NCBI GenBank assembly: GCA_029934915.1
Contig: JAOZLI010000080.1
Span: 1-9,919 of the forward strand
Reading direction: 5' to 3'
Length of the DNA: 9,919 nucleotides
Origin: Desulfocapsa sp.
GTDB taxonomy: Bacteria; Desulfobacterota; Desulfobulbia; Desulfobulbales; Desulfocapsaceae
In this document: one piece after another, positions 1 through 6,675 of the stretch
Position numbering within the stretch: the stretch's first letter is position 1
Layout of the letters: each line of letters opens with the position of its first letter
Notes under the pieces: model-generated
Database searches by the model: none
What the model was told of the DNA's origin: nothing
What the model saw: only the letters and a program-made list of their open reading frames with translations
Position numbers and translations under genes: made by a program

Positions 1-120
1 AAAGCTGTCACACAAGAGGCAATGATAAAGGAGCCCCTTTTCTGTATATGGAGAGCCTCCCGGTCGGGAGATACAAATAGAAACAAACAGAAGGCCACCT
101 TTTTCAAGCCGGTCGAGTTC

Positions 121-483
121 TCAAGATGTTCGTAATATCATATCGACGTGCTCTATACCTTCATCGTCATATGGCTCACTGACTGCTTGAAAGCCAAAAT
201 CACGATAGAAATCCGTTAAGTACGTCTGGGCTGAAATACGGATATCTTGTTTAGGATACTGCTTTTTGCAAAGTTCAAGGCAGCGCCGAACCACTTCACG
301 ACCTGCTCCCGATACAGTGCCATCCATCTTGCAACCCAAAAGATGCCAGGAATTCTTGTCCAATTCATCTGCATCTTGATGACGGCAACTGACCGGAATA
401 TCATTTTTTTGTAAAAATATTTTCCCTTCACTATCAAGGTGATCGGTATGGGTCAATAAGTATAAAATTTTCTCCTGACTCAA
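121..483 (-). pseudogene. Hybrid decayed ORF: metallo-hydrolase piece joined to an ElaA-like GNAT acetyltransferase C-terminus
   Basis: This 120-codon frame opens with TTG directly after an in-frame TAA and looks like a chimera of gene fragments. Residues 9-33 (LTHTDHLDSEG, then FLQKNDIPVSC) resemble the histidine-motif region of metallo-beta-lactamase-fold hydrolases, but the HxHxDH motif is incomplete. From about residue 34 it resembles ElaA, a GNAT-family N-acyltransferase: QDADELDKNSWHLLG aligns with the ElaA segment QDIDGDDL...RHILG. SAQTYLTDFYRDFGF and EPYDDEGIEHVDM align with the ElaA C-terminus (AQAHLQNFYQSFGF, EVYEEDGIPHIGM). Between MDG (residue 55) and SGAGREVV (58-65) roughly 30 residues of the usual fold are missing, including central strands and part of the acetyl-CoA loop. 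ElaA is normally about 150 residues, so an active enzyme is unlikely. The family comparisons are from memory. The alternative is an unusual small expressed protein. Confidence 0.6.
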
Positions 484-520
484 TTACAAATGTTGCATTG
501 CGTAAATGGTGTGTTTTCAT
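434..520 (-). pseudogene. N-terminal fragment of a metallo-beta-lactamase-fold hydrolase
   Basis: An ATG at 520-518, 6 bases after the exporter's stop codon, opens a 28-codon frame ending at TGA (436-434). It contains HLRNATFVIESG followed by ENFILIDP. That is the usual first beta-hairpin of a group of metallo-beta-lactamase-fold hydrolases (HLRNAT...I..G...ILIDP). Family members then carry about 50 residues before the metal-binding THxHxDH motif. Here the reading jumps straight, in a different frame, to LTHTDHLD within the overlapping ORF at 121-483. This points to an internal deletion with a frameshift. The fragment is too short to fold or act. It was probably the second gene of a unit with the exporter. 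Confidence 0.55.
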
Positions 521-526
521 AAGTTT

Positions 527-1147
527 CTAACCATGCAAGGCGAGATACGAACCCGCTCCAATCATAATTCCACCAGATGTTCGGTTTAAACATTTTACCG
601 CTTTTGAGGAGGTGAAAAAACTCCGAGCTGAAGCGGCACAGACTGCTACCAGCATGAGTCCGAGCATAAGGCCTACAAGGGTAAGGACTGAGGCCAGGGC
701 GATGTCTGCTCGTGTCAGGCCATTGATATCCAGGATTGTCGGTAGAAAGGCAATATAAAAGAAGATTACTTTTGGGTTGGAGGCTGAGATTAAGAAACCC
801 TGCATCAGGCCCTTAACTGCTGTAAAAGGCACAGTGTCGACACTGCTTTGCAGAGACGTAACAGTACCGGCGTTCCACATTTTCCATCCCAGATAAAGAA
901 GATAACAGGCACCGACGAGGCGGAGGATCATGAACAGTCCTGCCCATTGTTCTGCAATGACGGCAAGACCTAAGCAGGCAAGAATTAGATAGATCACATC
1001 ACTGATTGCCATGCCCAATGCCATACTCACACAGGGTCTGGCACCGGACGAGAGAGACCTGGCCAGCAGAGCAAACACTCCGGGGCCAGGGGTAATGGCA
1101 AAAATAAATATGATAAATAGAAATGATACTGCGTTTTCTGGTGACAT
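527..1147 (-). CDS. LysE/RhtB family amino-acid exporter
   Basis: The 206-residue product has the normal length for the LysE/RhtB family: small inner-membrane exporters with about six transmembrane helices that expel amino acids or derivatives. The family signature ITPGPG lies at residues 18-23 in the first helix. It is followed by a Gly/Ser/Ala-rich segment, the GMAISD motif (residues 45-50), and the conserved block LLYLGWKMWNA then GFLISASNPKVIFFYIAF, which is typical of RhtB-like members. The substrate cannot be read from the sequence; homoserine, threonine, lysine, leucine and cysteine exporters all belong here. The ATG at 1147 has only a weak purine-rich site (AAAGAGAC) upstream. No partner regulator is visible. 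Decayed hydrolase and acetyltransferase pieces follow it on the same strand. The gene itself appears intact. Confidence 0.9.
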   Translation of the reverse strand: MSPENAVSFLFIIFIFAITPGPGVFALLARSLSSGARPCVSMALGMAISDVIYLILACLGLAVIAEQWAGLFMILRLVGACYLLYLGWKMWNAGTVTSLQSSVDTVPFTAVKGLMQGFLISASNPKVIFFYIAFLPTILDINGLTRADIALASVLTLVGLMLGLMLVAVCAASARSFFTSSKAVKCLNRTSGGIMIGAGSYLALHG

Positions 1148-1396
1148 TGAGATGTCTCTTTTTTTATATTTCGAATAGTTCTAACATACTCAAAGGTATT
1201 TGGGGTGTTGTAGTTTATTAATGCAAAGAATAACACGTTCTGAGAAATAGATAAAAATATTTTTAACTAGTCAGAAGTGATATTTGGATTACTCTGTTTA
1301 ACTGTGAAAAGATAAGGGGGACAGAATAGCTGCATGTATCCCGAATTTGAAATTATCATTGATGTGGAAAAAACCATTTTGGCTACTACTTTAAAC

Positions 1397-1403
1397 AAGG
1401 AGA
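1397..1403 (+). promoter_or_regulatory. Ribosome binding site of the YqaE/Pmp3 gene
   Basis: AAGGAGA is a near-perfect Shine-Dalgarno sequence located 4 bases before the ATG at 1408. It confirms that the short frame is translated from that start. No convincing sigma-70 promoter could be picked out upstream. Confidence 0.85.
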
Positions 1404-1407
1404 TTTT

Positions 1408-1569
1408 ATGGAACTTATCAAGATCATATGTGCCGTTATATTACCCCCTTTAGGTGTGTTTCTGCAGGTGGGTATAGGGAAACATTTTTGGATTAATATA
1501 CTTTTAACCCTCTTGGGATATCTTCCTGGAATTGTACATGCTATATGGGTTGTAGCAAAAAACAAATAG
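1408..1569 (+). CDS. YqaE/Pmp3 family small membrane peptide (UPF0057)
   Basis: A 53-codon gene starts with ATG, preceded by a strong ribosome binding site, AAGGAGA at 1397-1403, with ideal spacing. The product has two hydrophobic helices (about residues 4-22 and 29-50). It carries the family hallmarks ICAVILPPLGVFLQVG, FWINILLTLLGYLPG and a C-terminal HAIWVV. These match the Pmp3/YqaE (stress-induced hydrophobic peptide) family, known from bacteria, fungi and plants and tied to membrane potential and salt or cold stress. Length (50-60 residues) and the short charged tail (AKNK) are typical. It stands alone on the plus strand, converging with the nuclease gene 37 bases downstream, and is divergent from the exporter. 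Identification is confident; its physiological role here is inferred from the family only. Confidence 0.92.
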   Translation: MELIKIICAVILPPLGVFLQVGIGKHFWINILLTLLGYLPGIVHAIWVVAKNK

Positions 1570-1606
1570 GGATCGTATATCGAATAAACAAAGTGTCGAA
1601 TTTTTA

Positions 1607-2164
1607 TCATTTAGGCTGTGCAGGAGGAGGTGGCCAGACATAAACACCATCCACAAGAGGAGGTGTAATGGCGGGGCGGCGGGGCCTTGAAACGGGTGCA
1701 GAATAATCATTTTTACACCAGTCATGATCACGTCTACCGCCAAAATATTCAATGGCTAGTTTTTCCTTGAGAAGGAGTTGGCCAAGATCTTTTCCGTCAA
1801 ATTCCACATCGGCAATAAATCGAAAATATTTCCCTCTCTTAATGTTGTGAAGATTGATAACTCTGGCTTTTCGCAGCAAGGATCTGACTCTGTTTTTTGC
1901 CTGTAATGCCATCTTTTTTTCGGCCTGACATTTATTTCTCTTTAACTCTGGAGTGTCGATTCCTCGGATACGGATAGCCATGTTTTTTCCTACAATATCC
2001 GGGGCACCTGGAATGTCGAATGTAATGGTATCTCCATCATAATTGCTTATATAGCGCACATTTGAAAAGTTTTCGTATTCTTTTTCAGAGGCGGTGGCTG
2101 TGGATAAAAGGGAGATGACAGAGAGGAAGAGAAAGAAAAGCAGTACAAGGGAGCGGTTAATCAC
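1607..2164 (-). CDS. Secreted thermonuclease-family (SNase-like) nuclease
   Basis: The 185-residue protein starts with a Sec signal peptide (basic residue, then LVLLFFLFLSVISLL, cleavage near TATA-S around residues 23-27). An SNase fold follows, like staphylococcal nuclease, a calcium-dependent enzyme that cuts DNA and RNA. The catalytic set is complete: YDGDT at 42-46 (metal-binding Asp), R65 and E73 around RIRGIDTPE (equivalents of R35, D40, T41 and E43), and R115 in YFRFIADVEFDGK (equivalent of R87). DGKDLGQLLL matches the usual helix start. Two cysteines (79, 150) could form a disulfide in the periplasm. The C-terminus has an unusual proline-rich tail (about 157-185, ending WPPPPAQPK). 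Translation starts with GTG overlapping the upstream stop by four bases (GTGA), with no clear Shine-Dalgarno, so it probably depends on translational coupling. It should act in the periplasm or outside the cell. Confidence 0.88.
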   Translation of the reverse strand: MINRSLVLLFFLFLSVISLLSTATASEKEYENFSNVRYISNYDGDTITFDIPGAPDIVGKNMAIRIRGIDTPELKRNKCQAEKKMALQAKNRVRSLLRKARVINLHNIKRGKYFRFIADVEFDGKDLGQLLLKEKLAIEYFGGRRDHDWCKNDYSAPVSRPRRPAITPPLVDGVYVWPPPPAQPK

Positions 2165-3378
2165 CAGTACCAGACCATTTCAAGTTTAATAAAATCATCC
2201 TTTGCCATGGCGTAGGCCGGATCGCTGTAATCCATGTCTATAAAAAATGAAGCGTCAAGATTCAAACGTATGTTCTCACCCAGGCGCCTGCTGCTCTCAA
2301 GGGCAATGATAGTCGAGCCTGAATCAAGATCCCGGATAACACCTAAAAGAAGTGTTGAATCGGCCATGTCATTCACAGCCAGTCGAAGACCTCCCATGAT
2401 ATCATTTTCATAAACGGTGGGGAGCCAGCCATTGTCCCGGTCGTCAAAGACGTATTCTCCGATAAGTCCAAGATCCATCATGCTTTCTGCTATTCCGGTA
2501 AATGTATATTCAAAACCAAAGGTGGTGGCAGCGTAGGATCTGCTTTGTCCGGTTCTATAGTAGGCCTCGCCCTTGAGTAACCACTCGCCTGCTGCCAGTT
2601 GCAGGTCAAGACCTGACTGGTTGATTTGCTGGTAATAAGGATACAGCGTTGGCGATTGAGGAGAATCAAGATTGAGGAGCAAAACAGGGTCTCGAGCAGT
2701 GCCCTGAAAGAAATAGAGGCCAATATCTGCACTGGCAAGCGTTGTTGCGTATCGAAAAGCCAGGTCCAGGTGGTGTTCTTCGCTGCTGCTTTCGTATTGA
2801 GCATTGTCGGTATCGACGGGTAGAGGAGTTCGAAATCGCCCTTCAACTCCAGGGAAACTACGCTCACGAAACCAGGGAAGCGCAAAAGCTTCAACGACAC
2901 CCCAGTCACCAGGAACACTCACATGCACCATGGGCTGACCAAACTTTTCTTCTCCGTCAAGGGCGTCCACCTGGTCGGTCTGGTTGATAATATCAACTAG
3001 ATGCACAAACTCGGTGGCTCCCCAGAAAATACGCCCAAAACCCGCTGTTATTTCAAGATTGTTATTATAATAGAGAAATTCAGCAAGGCGTAAATCACCA
3101 TGGCTTCGTTCCTTGTCCTGGCTGTCCTGACGATAAAATCCTTCAAGGGTGAAGCTGAGATTGTTTTGAAAATCGTGATAGAATTCTATGTTTGCAGCAA
3201 TAGAGGCAGACTGATCTTCCTGACCCTTCCAGGCAGGATCACTGAGAAAAAGAAATCCTTCCAGGGAAAGATCACCACGAAGTTCAACTGCCTGACTTGT
3301 TTGTTGAATACCGAGCGTGCTGCAGCAAAGTAGAAGGTATAGAAGGGCTACTGTTGAGCTTCGGTATGGTGATATCAT
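2161..3378 (-). CDS. Outer-membrane beta-barrel protein of an RND/LolA-like export operon
   Basis: The 405-residue product has a Sec signal peptide (LALLYLLL-type core at residues 9-17, cleavage predicted after TSQA at 30). It then shows many alternating amphipathic strands such as LSFTLEGFYRQ, LEITAGFGRIFWG, LDLAFRYATT, WLLKGEAYYRTG and IRLNLDASFFIDM. It ends in an aromatic residue (KLEMVWYW), the recognition signal for the BAM complex. This is the pattern of an outer-membrane barrel of roughly 14-18 strands. No specific porin or TonB-receptor motif is present, and there is no plug domain. Two adjacent cysteines in the signal peptide do not form a lipobox. The ATG at 3378 overlaps the stop of the LolA-like gene (ATGA), and its own stop overlaps the nuclease start. 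In similar operons a barrel like this accompanies an MMPL transporter and LolA-like protein. The transported compound is unknown. Confidence 0.75.
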   Translation of the reverse strand: MISPYRSSTVALLYLLLCCSTLGIQQTSQAVELRGDLSLEGFLFLSDPAWKGQEDQSASIAANIEFYHDFQNNLSFTLEGFYRQDSQDKERSHGDLRLAEFLYYNNNLEITAGFGRIFWGATEFVHLVDIINQTDQVDALDGEEKFGQPMVHVSVPGDWGVVEAFALPWFRERSFPGVEGRFRTPLPVDTDNAQYESSSEEHHLDLAFRYATTLASADIGLYFFQGTARDPVLLLNLDSPQSPTLYPYYQQINQSGLDLQLAAGEWLLKGEAYYRTGQSRSYAATTFGFEYTFTGIAESMMDLGLIGEYVFDDRDNGWLPTVYENDIMGGLRLAVNDMADSTLLLGVIRDLDSGSTIIALESSRRLGENIRLNLDASFFIDMDYSDPAYAMAKDDFIKLEMVWYW

Positions 3379-4190
3379 CTGATACGTTTTAAGCTGGTTG
3401 AATTAAAGTCGACCTCAGTTAGTCCTGTGTTGAATTGGTAGTTTTCCCAGTGCAGAGATGTGGATTTACCCGTTTGGTGATTCACCATTTTCATATCGTC
3501 TGCCCGCCAGTGTTTGCCAAGATACTGTTGATAACCGCTCACCGTTAATGTTTTAAGAAGACTCTTTTTACGGTCGTAATATTCCACTTTTTGAATGCGA
3601 TACTCTTCCTTGTCCAGCCATGTAATGCGCCTGGTGTATCCGGAGTTCTTTTTGTCCACCGGATAGGATTCGCTAACGTAACAGAGCAATCCGCCAAGTT
3701 CCTCTTCGCGAAGATGTTTGTAATTATATTTTTCAACTTCCTGGCTGGCAATATCTTCGTAGGCAAATTCGCTGCCCATAAAAGAACCGGATTTATTCCG
3801 GGAATTAATTCGTTTCACACGTTTTAAGGCTGGCAGATACAGCCATTGCTCATCGTCTCCAACCTTATGGGAAAAGCTTAAAAAAGCAGTTCCTTTGACA
3901 TCCCGTGGGGTATCAAAGATGGAGAGACTTTTATCACCATCGTCTGCAACCTCAAGGGTTTTACCACGAATGGCGCGTTTGGATTCTTTTCCCTGCTTGT
4001 TGCGAAGAGTCATGGTCATATCTGAAGTGTAGTCACCAAACCCTTCATCTCGTAAATGCGCTTCAACGGCAATGGCCAGCCCTTTTTCTTCGGCTGTTTC
4101 TGCCTGGACTGCAAGGGGTGAGCTTATCAGCAATAACCAACAAAGAGTTGCCGATAAAAGAGAACGATTGGAAATAGAAAAAGAAATCAT
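3375..4190 (-). CDS. LolA-like periplasmic protein (outer membrane lipoprotein-sorting family)
   Basis: The 271-residue protein has a clear signal peptide (SLLSATLCWLLLISSPLAVQA, cleaved after A30). The mature part looks like the LolA_like family annotated as outer membrane lipoprotein-sorting protein: a half-barrel of antiparallel strands with a hydrophobic cavity. Recognisable blocks are SDMTMTLRNKQGKESKR, SLSIFDTPRDVKGTAFLSF, DEQWLYLPALKRVKRI, SGSFMGSEFAYEDI, and a C-terminal region with RITWLDKEEYRIQKVEYYD and KHWRADDMKMVNHQTGKSTSL. These proteins are distinct from classical LolA and usually sit beside MMPL/RND transporters, so the cargo is more likely a lipid or lipophilic molecule than lipoproteins in general. 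The ATG has a good Shine-Dalgarno (GGAGGG, 4197-4202) six bases upstream. It overlaps the RND stop codon by ATGA and the barrel start by ATGA. Confidence 0.85.
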   Translation of the reverse strand: MISFSISNRSLLSATLCWLLLISSPLAVQAETAEEKGLAIAVEAHLRDEGFGDYTSDMTMTLRNKQGKESKRAIRGKTLEVADDGDKSLSIFDTPRDVKGTAFLSFSHKVGDDEQWLYLPALKRVKRINSRNKSGSFMGSEFAYEDIASQEVEKYNYKHLREEELGGLLCYVSESYPVDKKNSGYTRRITWLDKEEYRIQKVEYYDRKKSLLKTLTVSGYQQYLGKHWRADDMKMVNHQTGKSTSLHWENYQFNTGLTEVDFNSTSLKRIR

Positions 4191-6478
4191 TTGGAGCCCT
4201 CCAGTTTGAGCAGCAAAGTAGGAAGAAAGAAGAAATCAAGGATCAGTGCAAAAACGATGGTCATGGATGTCATGGCACCCATATGAGAATTGATCTGGAA
4301 CCCGGAAAAAGCAAGAATGGTAAATCCTCCAACAAGTGCCAGGGTGGTCACCCATATAGCGGATCCAACAGTATTAAATGCATATCTGACGGCATCTTCG
4401 GCACTCATCTCATGTTCCTTTCTGCCCCGTTGATATTTAGAGAGAAAATGTACAGTGTCATCGACAACAATACCTAAGGTCATGGCAATCATCACAGAAA
4501 CGGCAAGTCCCACCTGGCCGACAATAAGCCCCCAGGCACCAAATGCCATAAAGGCAGGAGTGAGGTTGGGCATAAGTGAAAGCAGGCCCAGTTTTACATC
4601 TTTCAGTTCTGCAATCATGATAAGAGATATGAGAATAAGGGCAAGAATTGACCCTTTGAGCATGGATCGAATATTACGCTCGGAAATATAGGAGAAGATA
4701 ACCGTCAGTCCTGAACCGTAGGTGGTCATAGCCGGGGCATGTTCTTCAAGCCAGGCACGTCCCCTGTGTTCAAGAGACAGTACGCCAGCCGTGCCTATAT
4801 TAGGTGTGGAAACTGTCATTCTGGTGGCTGACTTGTCTACATTAATTCGGTTGTTGAGATCCAGTCCAAAGGGCAGGTTCATTTCGTATAATAACAGATA
4901 CTGCGCAGCAAGATCTCGCTGTTCTGGAAGCTTATAAAAGTCTGGATCATCACCGTGCATATTTTTATTCAGTCGTTTCATAATATCAGTGATGGAGTAG
5001 ACGTGTCGTACTTCAGGCTGTTCCCGGAACCAGTTTGCAAAGTTCTCCACGGTCTTGAGATAGGCAGGATCGTTAATTCCACCTTCTTCACCCGAATCCA
5101 GATCCCAGTCGATGATTTCCATTCCGGCAAGATGCTCTGCTGAGAGATCAGAGGCTATGCGAAAGGAATAGCTGTGGTCAAAATACTTGATGAATTCATC
5201 GTTGAGATGGATTCGTGCAATTCCGCTACTGGTGAGAATGACCATCGTCAGCATGGTCCAGAAAATAGGAGTGCGGCGTTTGATAACAAATTCAGCAAGA
5301 ATGGCGAATGGTCTGTTGCCCTTGACCTCACGCTGTTCCTTTACCCGTACCGGCAGAATAGCCATTAGAGCCGGCATAAAGAAAACGGAATAGACAAATG
5401 CCGCAAGTACGCCCATGGCTACAATGTTTCCAAGATCCCTGAAGGGCGGTGCATCGGAAAAGTTCATGGTAAGAAACCCAATGGCGGTGGAAACACTGGT
5501 GATAAACACCGGTTGTAGATTTACCCGTATGGATTCACGAATAGCCTCATGTTTTTGTTTCCCATGACGCATCTGGTAGAACACTGTAACCAGGATATGT
5601 ATGGAGTCTGCTACGGCCAGGGTCAGGATAATAACAGGAGCGTTGGCGGAGGCGGGTGTCAGCAAAATCCCTAGCCATCCGGCTAATCCCAGGCCGGTAA
5701 CGGTAGAAAGAACAATAACAGTAAAGGTCGCGATGGTGGCAAAGACAGAGCGCAGAGAAAACAGTATAAGAAAGAGCAGGAACCCAAACATTAAAGGAAT
5801 CAAAGCCTTCATATCACGTTTCGGTGCTTCCCCAAAGGCAGTATCTATCATCACACCACCTGTCAGGTAAACATCCAGCGCGGGATATTTATCTTGCATC
5901 TTCTTTTGTAAATCAAGTGCTGCCGTATTTACCAGCTGTATGTCGTAGGTGTCATCATCGGGCTTAATGATATTAATATTAATGGCGGTAACGCTGCCCT
6001 GTGGATCTACAAGGCTATGTAGCAGCATGGGTTCTGCAAGGGCAATTGCTTTGATTTTAGCAATTTCTTCGTCTGTTAGATCCTTGGCATCCCGGATTAA
6101 ATCTGCGACCATCAAGTCATCTTCAAAAGCTCTGGTGTGCTGATAATTGCTTAACGAGTCTATTCTGCTGGAAAAAGGAATTTGCCATGCCTCTTCAGTC
6201 AGATCTTCTATGGCTGCAAGCGTTTCATTTTCGAAGAGGTTGCCGGATTTTGGGATAAGGATATAGAGGACATTTTCAACTTTAGTATAGGTGCTTTCAA
6301 GATCTTCAAGTGCTTGAAGCTGGGGGTTTTCTTTGGAGAAAAACATGCGTGAGTCGTTGGAGAAGATCAGGAACTGCATGCCGCTTGCCGCAAGCAATGC
6401 GCACAGGAATAACGCGGGCGCGATTATCCAGCGATATTTGACGATAATCGTACCTATCCAGTCTTCGATCCTTTTCAT
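4187..6478 (-). CDS. MMPL/HAE3-type RND transporter
   Basis: This inner-membrane transporter has 763 residues with the preferred ATG. It has the two-fold repeat of RND proteins: TM1 (WIIAPALFLCALLAA), a periplasmic loop beginning FSNDSRMFFSKENPQL (typical of the HAE3 branch), a five-helix bundle around 224-378, a second TM near 405-422, another large loop, and a final bundle around 608-760. Putative proton-relay acidic residues are D291 in LAVADSIHIL and the pair D673-D674 in GIVVDDTVHF. The size, without the larger loops of AcrB, fits a lipid or hydrophobe transporter rather than a tripartite drug pump. The open frame extends to a TTG at 6562, but that adds a 28-residue charged stretch without a good ribosome site. 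The ATG at 6478 begins KRIEDWIGTIIVKYRW, normal for the family, with GAGAAAG 5 bases upstream. It is the first gene of the four-gene operon. Confidence 0.9.
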   Translation of the reverse strand: MKRIEDWIGTIIVKYRWIIAPALFLCALLAASGMQFLIFSNDSRMFFSKENPQLQALEDLESTYTKVENVLYILIPKSGNLFENETLAAIEDLTEEAWQIPFSSRIDSLSNYQHTRAFEDDLMVADLIRDAKDLTDEEIAKIKAIALAEPMLLHSLVDPQGSVTAININIIKPDDDTYDIQLVNTAALDLQKKMQDKYPALDVYLTGGVMIDTAFGEAPKRDMKALIPLMFGFLLFLILFSLRSVFATIATFTVIVLSTVTGLGLAGWLGILLTPASANAPVIILTLAVADSIHILVTVFYQMRHGKQKHEAIRESIRVNLQPVFITSVSTAIGFLTMNFSDAPPFRDLGNIVAMGVLAAFVYSVFFMPALMAILPVRVKEQREVKGNRPFAILAEFVIKRRTPIFWTMLTMVILTSSGIARIHLNDEFIKYFDHSYSFRIASDLSAEHLAGMEIIDWDLDSGEEGGINDPAYLKTVENFANWFREQPEVRHVYSITDIMKRLNKNMHGDDPDFYKLPEQRDLAAQYLLLYEMNLPFGLDLNNRINVDKSATRMTVSTPNIGTAGVLSLEHRGRAWLEEHAPAMTTYGSGLTVIFSYISERNIRSMLKGSILALILISLIMIAELKDVKLGLLSLMPNLTPAFMAFGAWGLIVGQVGLAVSVMIAMTLGIVVDDTVHFLSKYQRGRKEHEMSAEDAVRYAFNTVGSAIWVTTLALVGGFTILAFSGFQINSHMGAMTSMTIVFALILDFFFLPTLLLKLEGSK

Positions 6479-6675
6479 ATGGTCTTTCTCAGATTTACTA
6501 ATAGATTGTTCGAAAGAGTAACATCGAATTTTATTAAAATGATGGTATACAATGTACAGCAAATGAACAAGAAAATATTCACAAAAGACTGTTAAAATAC
6601 AACAAAATAGCTGGTAATAATTCTTGTCATGACGTACCCTTGTTTAATGTTTTAACAAAAATGAGGAGGAAATGA
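6479..6675. promoter_or_regulatory. Divergent intergenic region between the transport operon and the HD-GYP sensor
   Basis: These 197 AT-rich bases separate two diverging genes, so they must hold promoters for both. An 8-base perfect palindrome GTCATGAC lies at 6626-6633, and the strong Shine-Dalgarno GAGGAGG of the sensor at 6663-6669. Candidate -35/-10 pairs can be drawn in both directions, but none is close enough to consensus to call. No riboswitch or terminator structure was recognised. Confidence 0.45.

Noticed and set aside
57..70. Short hairpin CTCCC-GGTC-GGGAG as a terminator
   Set aside because: A five-pair stem with no T-run on either strand; not a convincing intrinsic terminator.
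1..135. Plus-strand open frame from the left edge to TAA at 133-135, about 44 codons
   Set aside because: The peptide (for example MIKEPLFCIWRASRSG) matches nothing I recognise and overlaps the minus-strand remnant. It may be the tail of a truncated gene but cannot be supported.
1163..1193. Promoter for the exporter (TTGAGT and TATAAA on the minus strand)
   Set aside because: The spacer is 19 bases and the implied leader before the ATG is only about 9 bases, too short to be convincing.
1148..1260. Integron attC-like site, because small acquired-type genes cluster nearby
   Set aside because: No pair of RYYYAAC and GTTRRRY core sites in the right arrangement was found, and gene orientations are mixed.
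2490..2918. Long overlapping frames inside the barrel gene, including several plus-strand ones
   Set aside because: They lack ribosome sites and recognisable domains. The barrel frame has a signal peptide, strand pattern and operon overlaps, so the others are shadows.
6479..6562. N-terminal extension of the RND transporter from a TTG codon (28 extra residues)
   Set aside because: The extension is not typical of the family, has no good ribosome site, and an ATG at 6478 with a purine-rich site gives a normal N-terminus.
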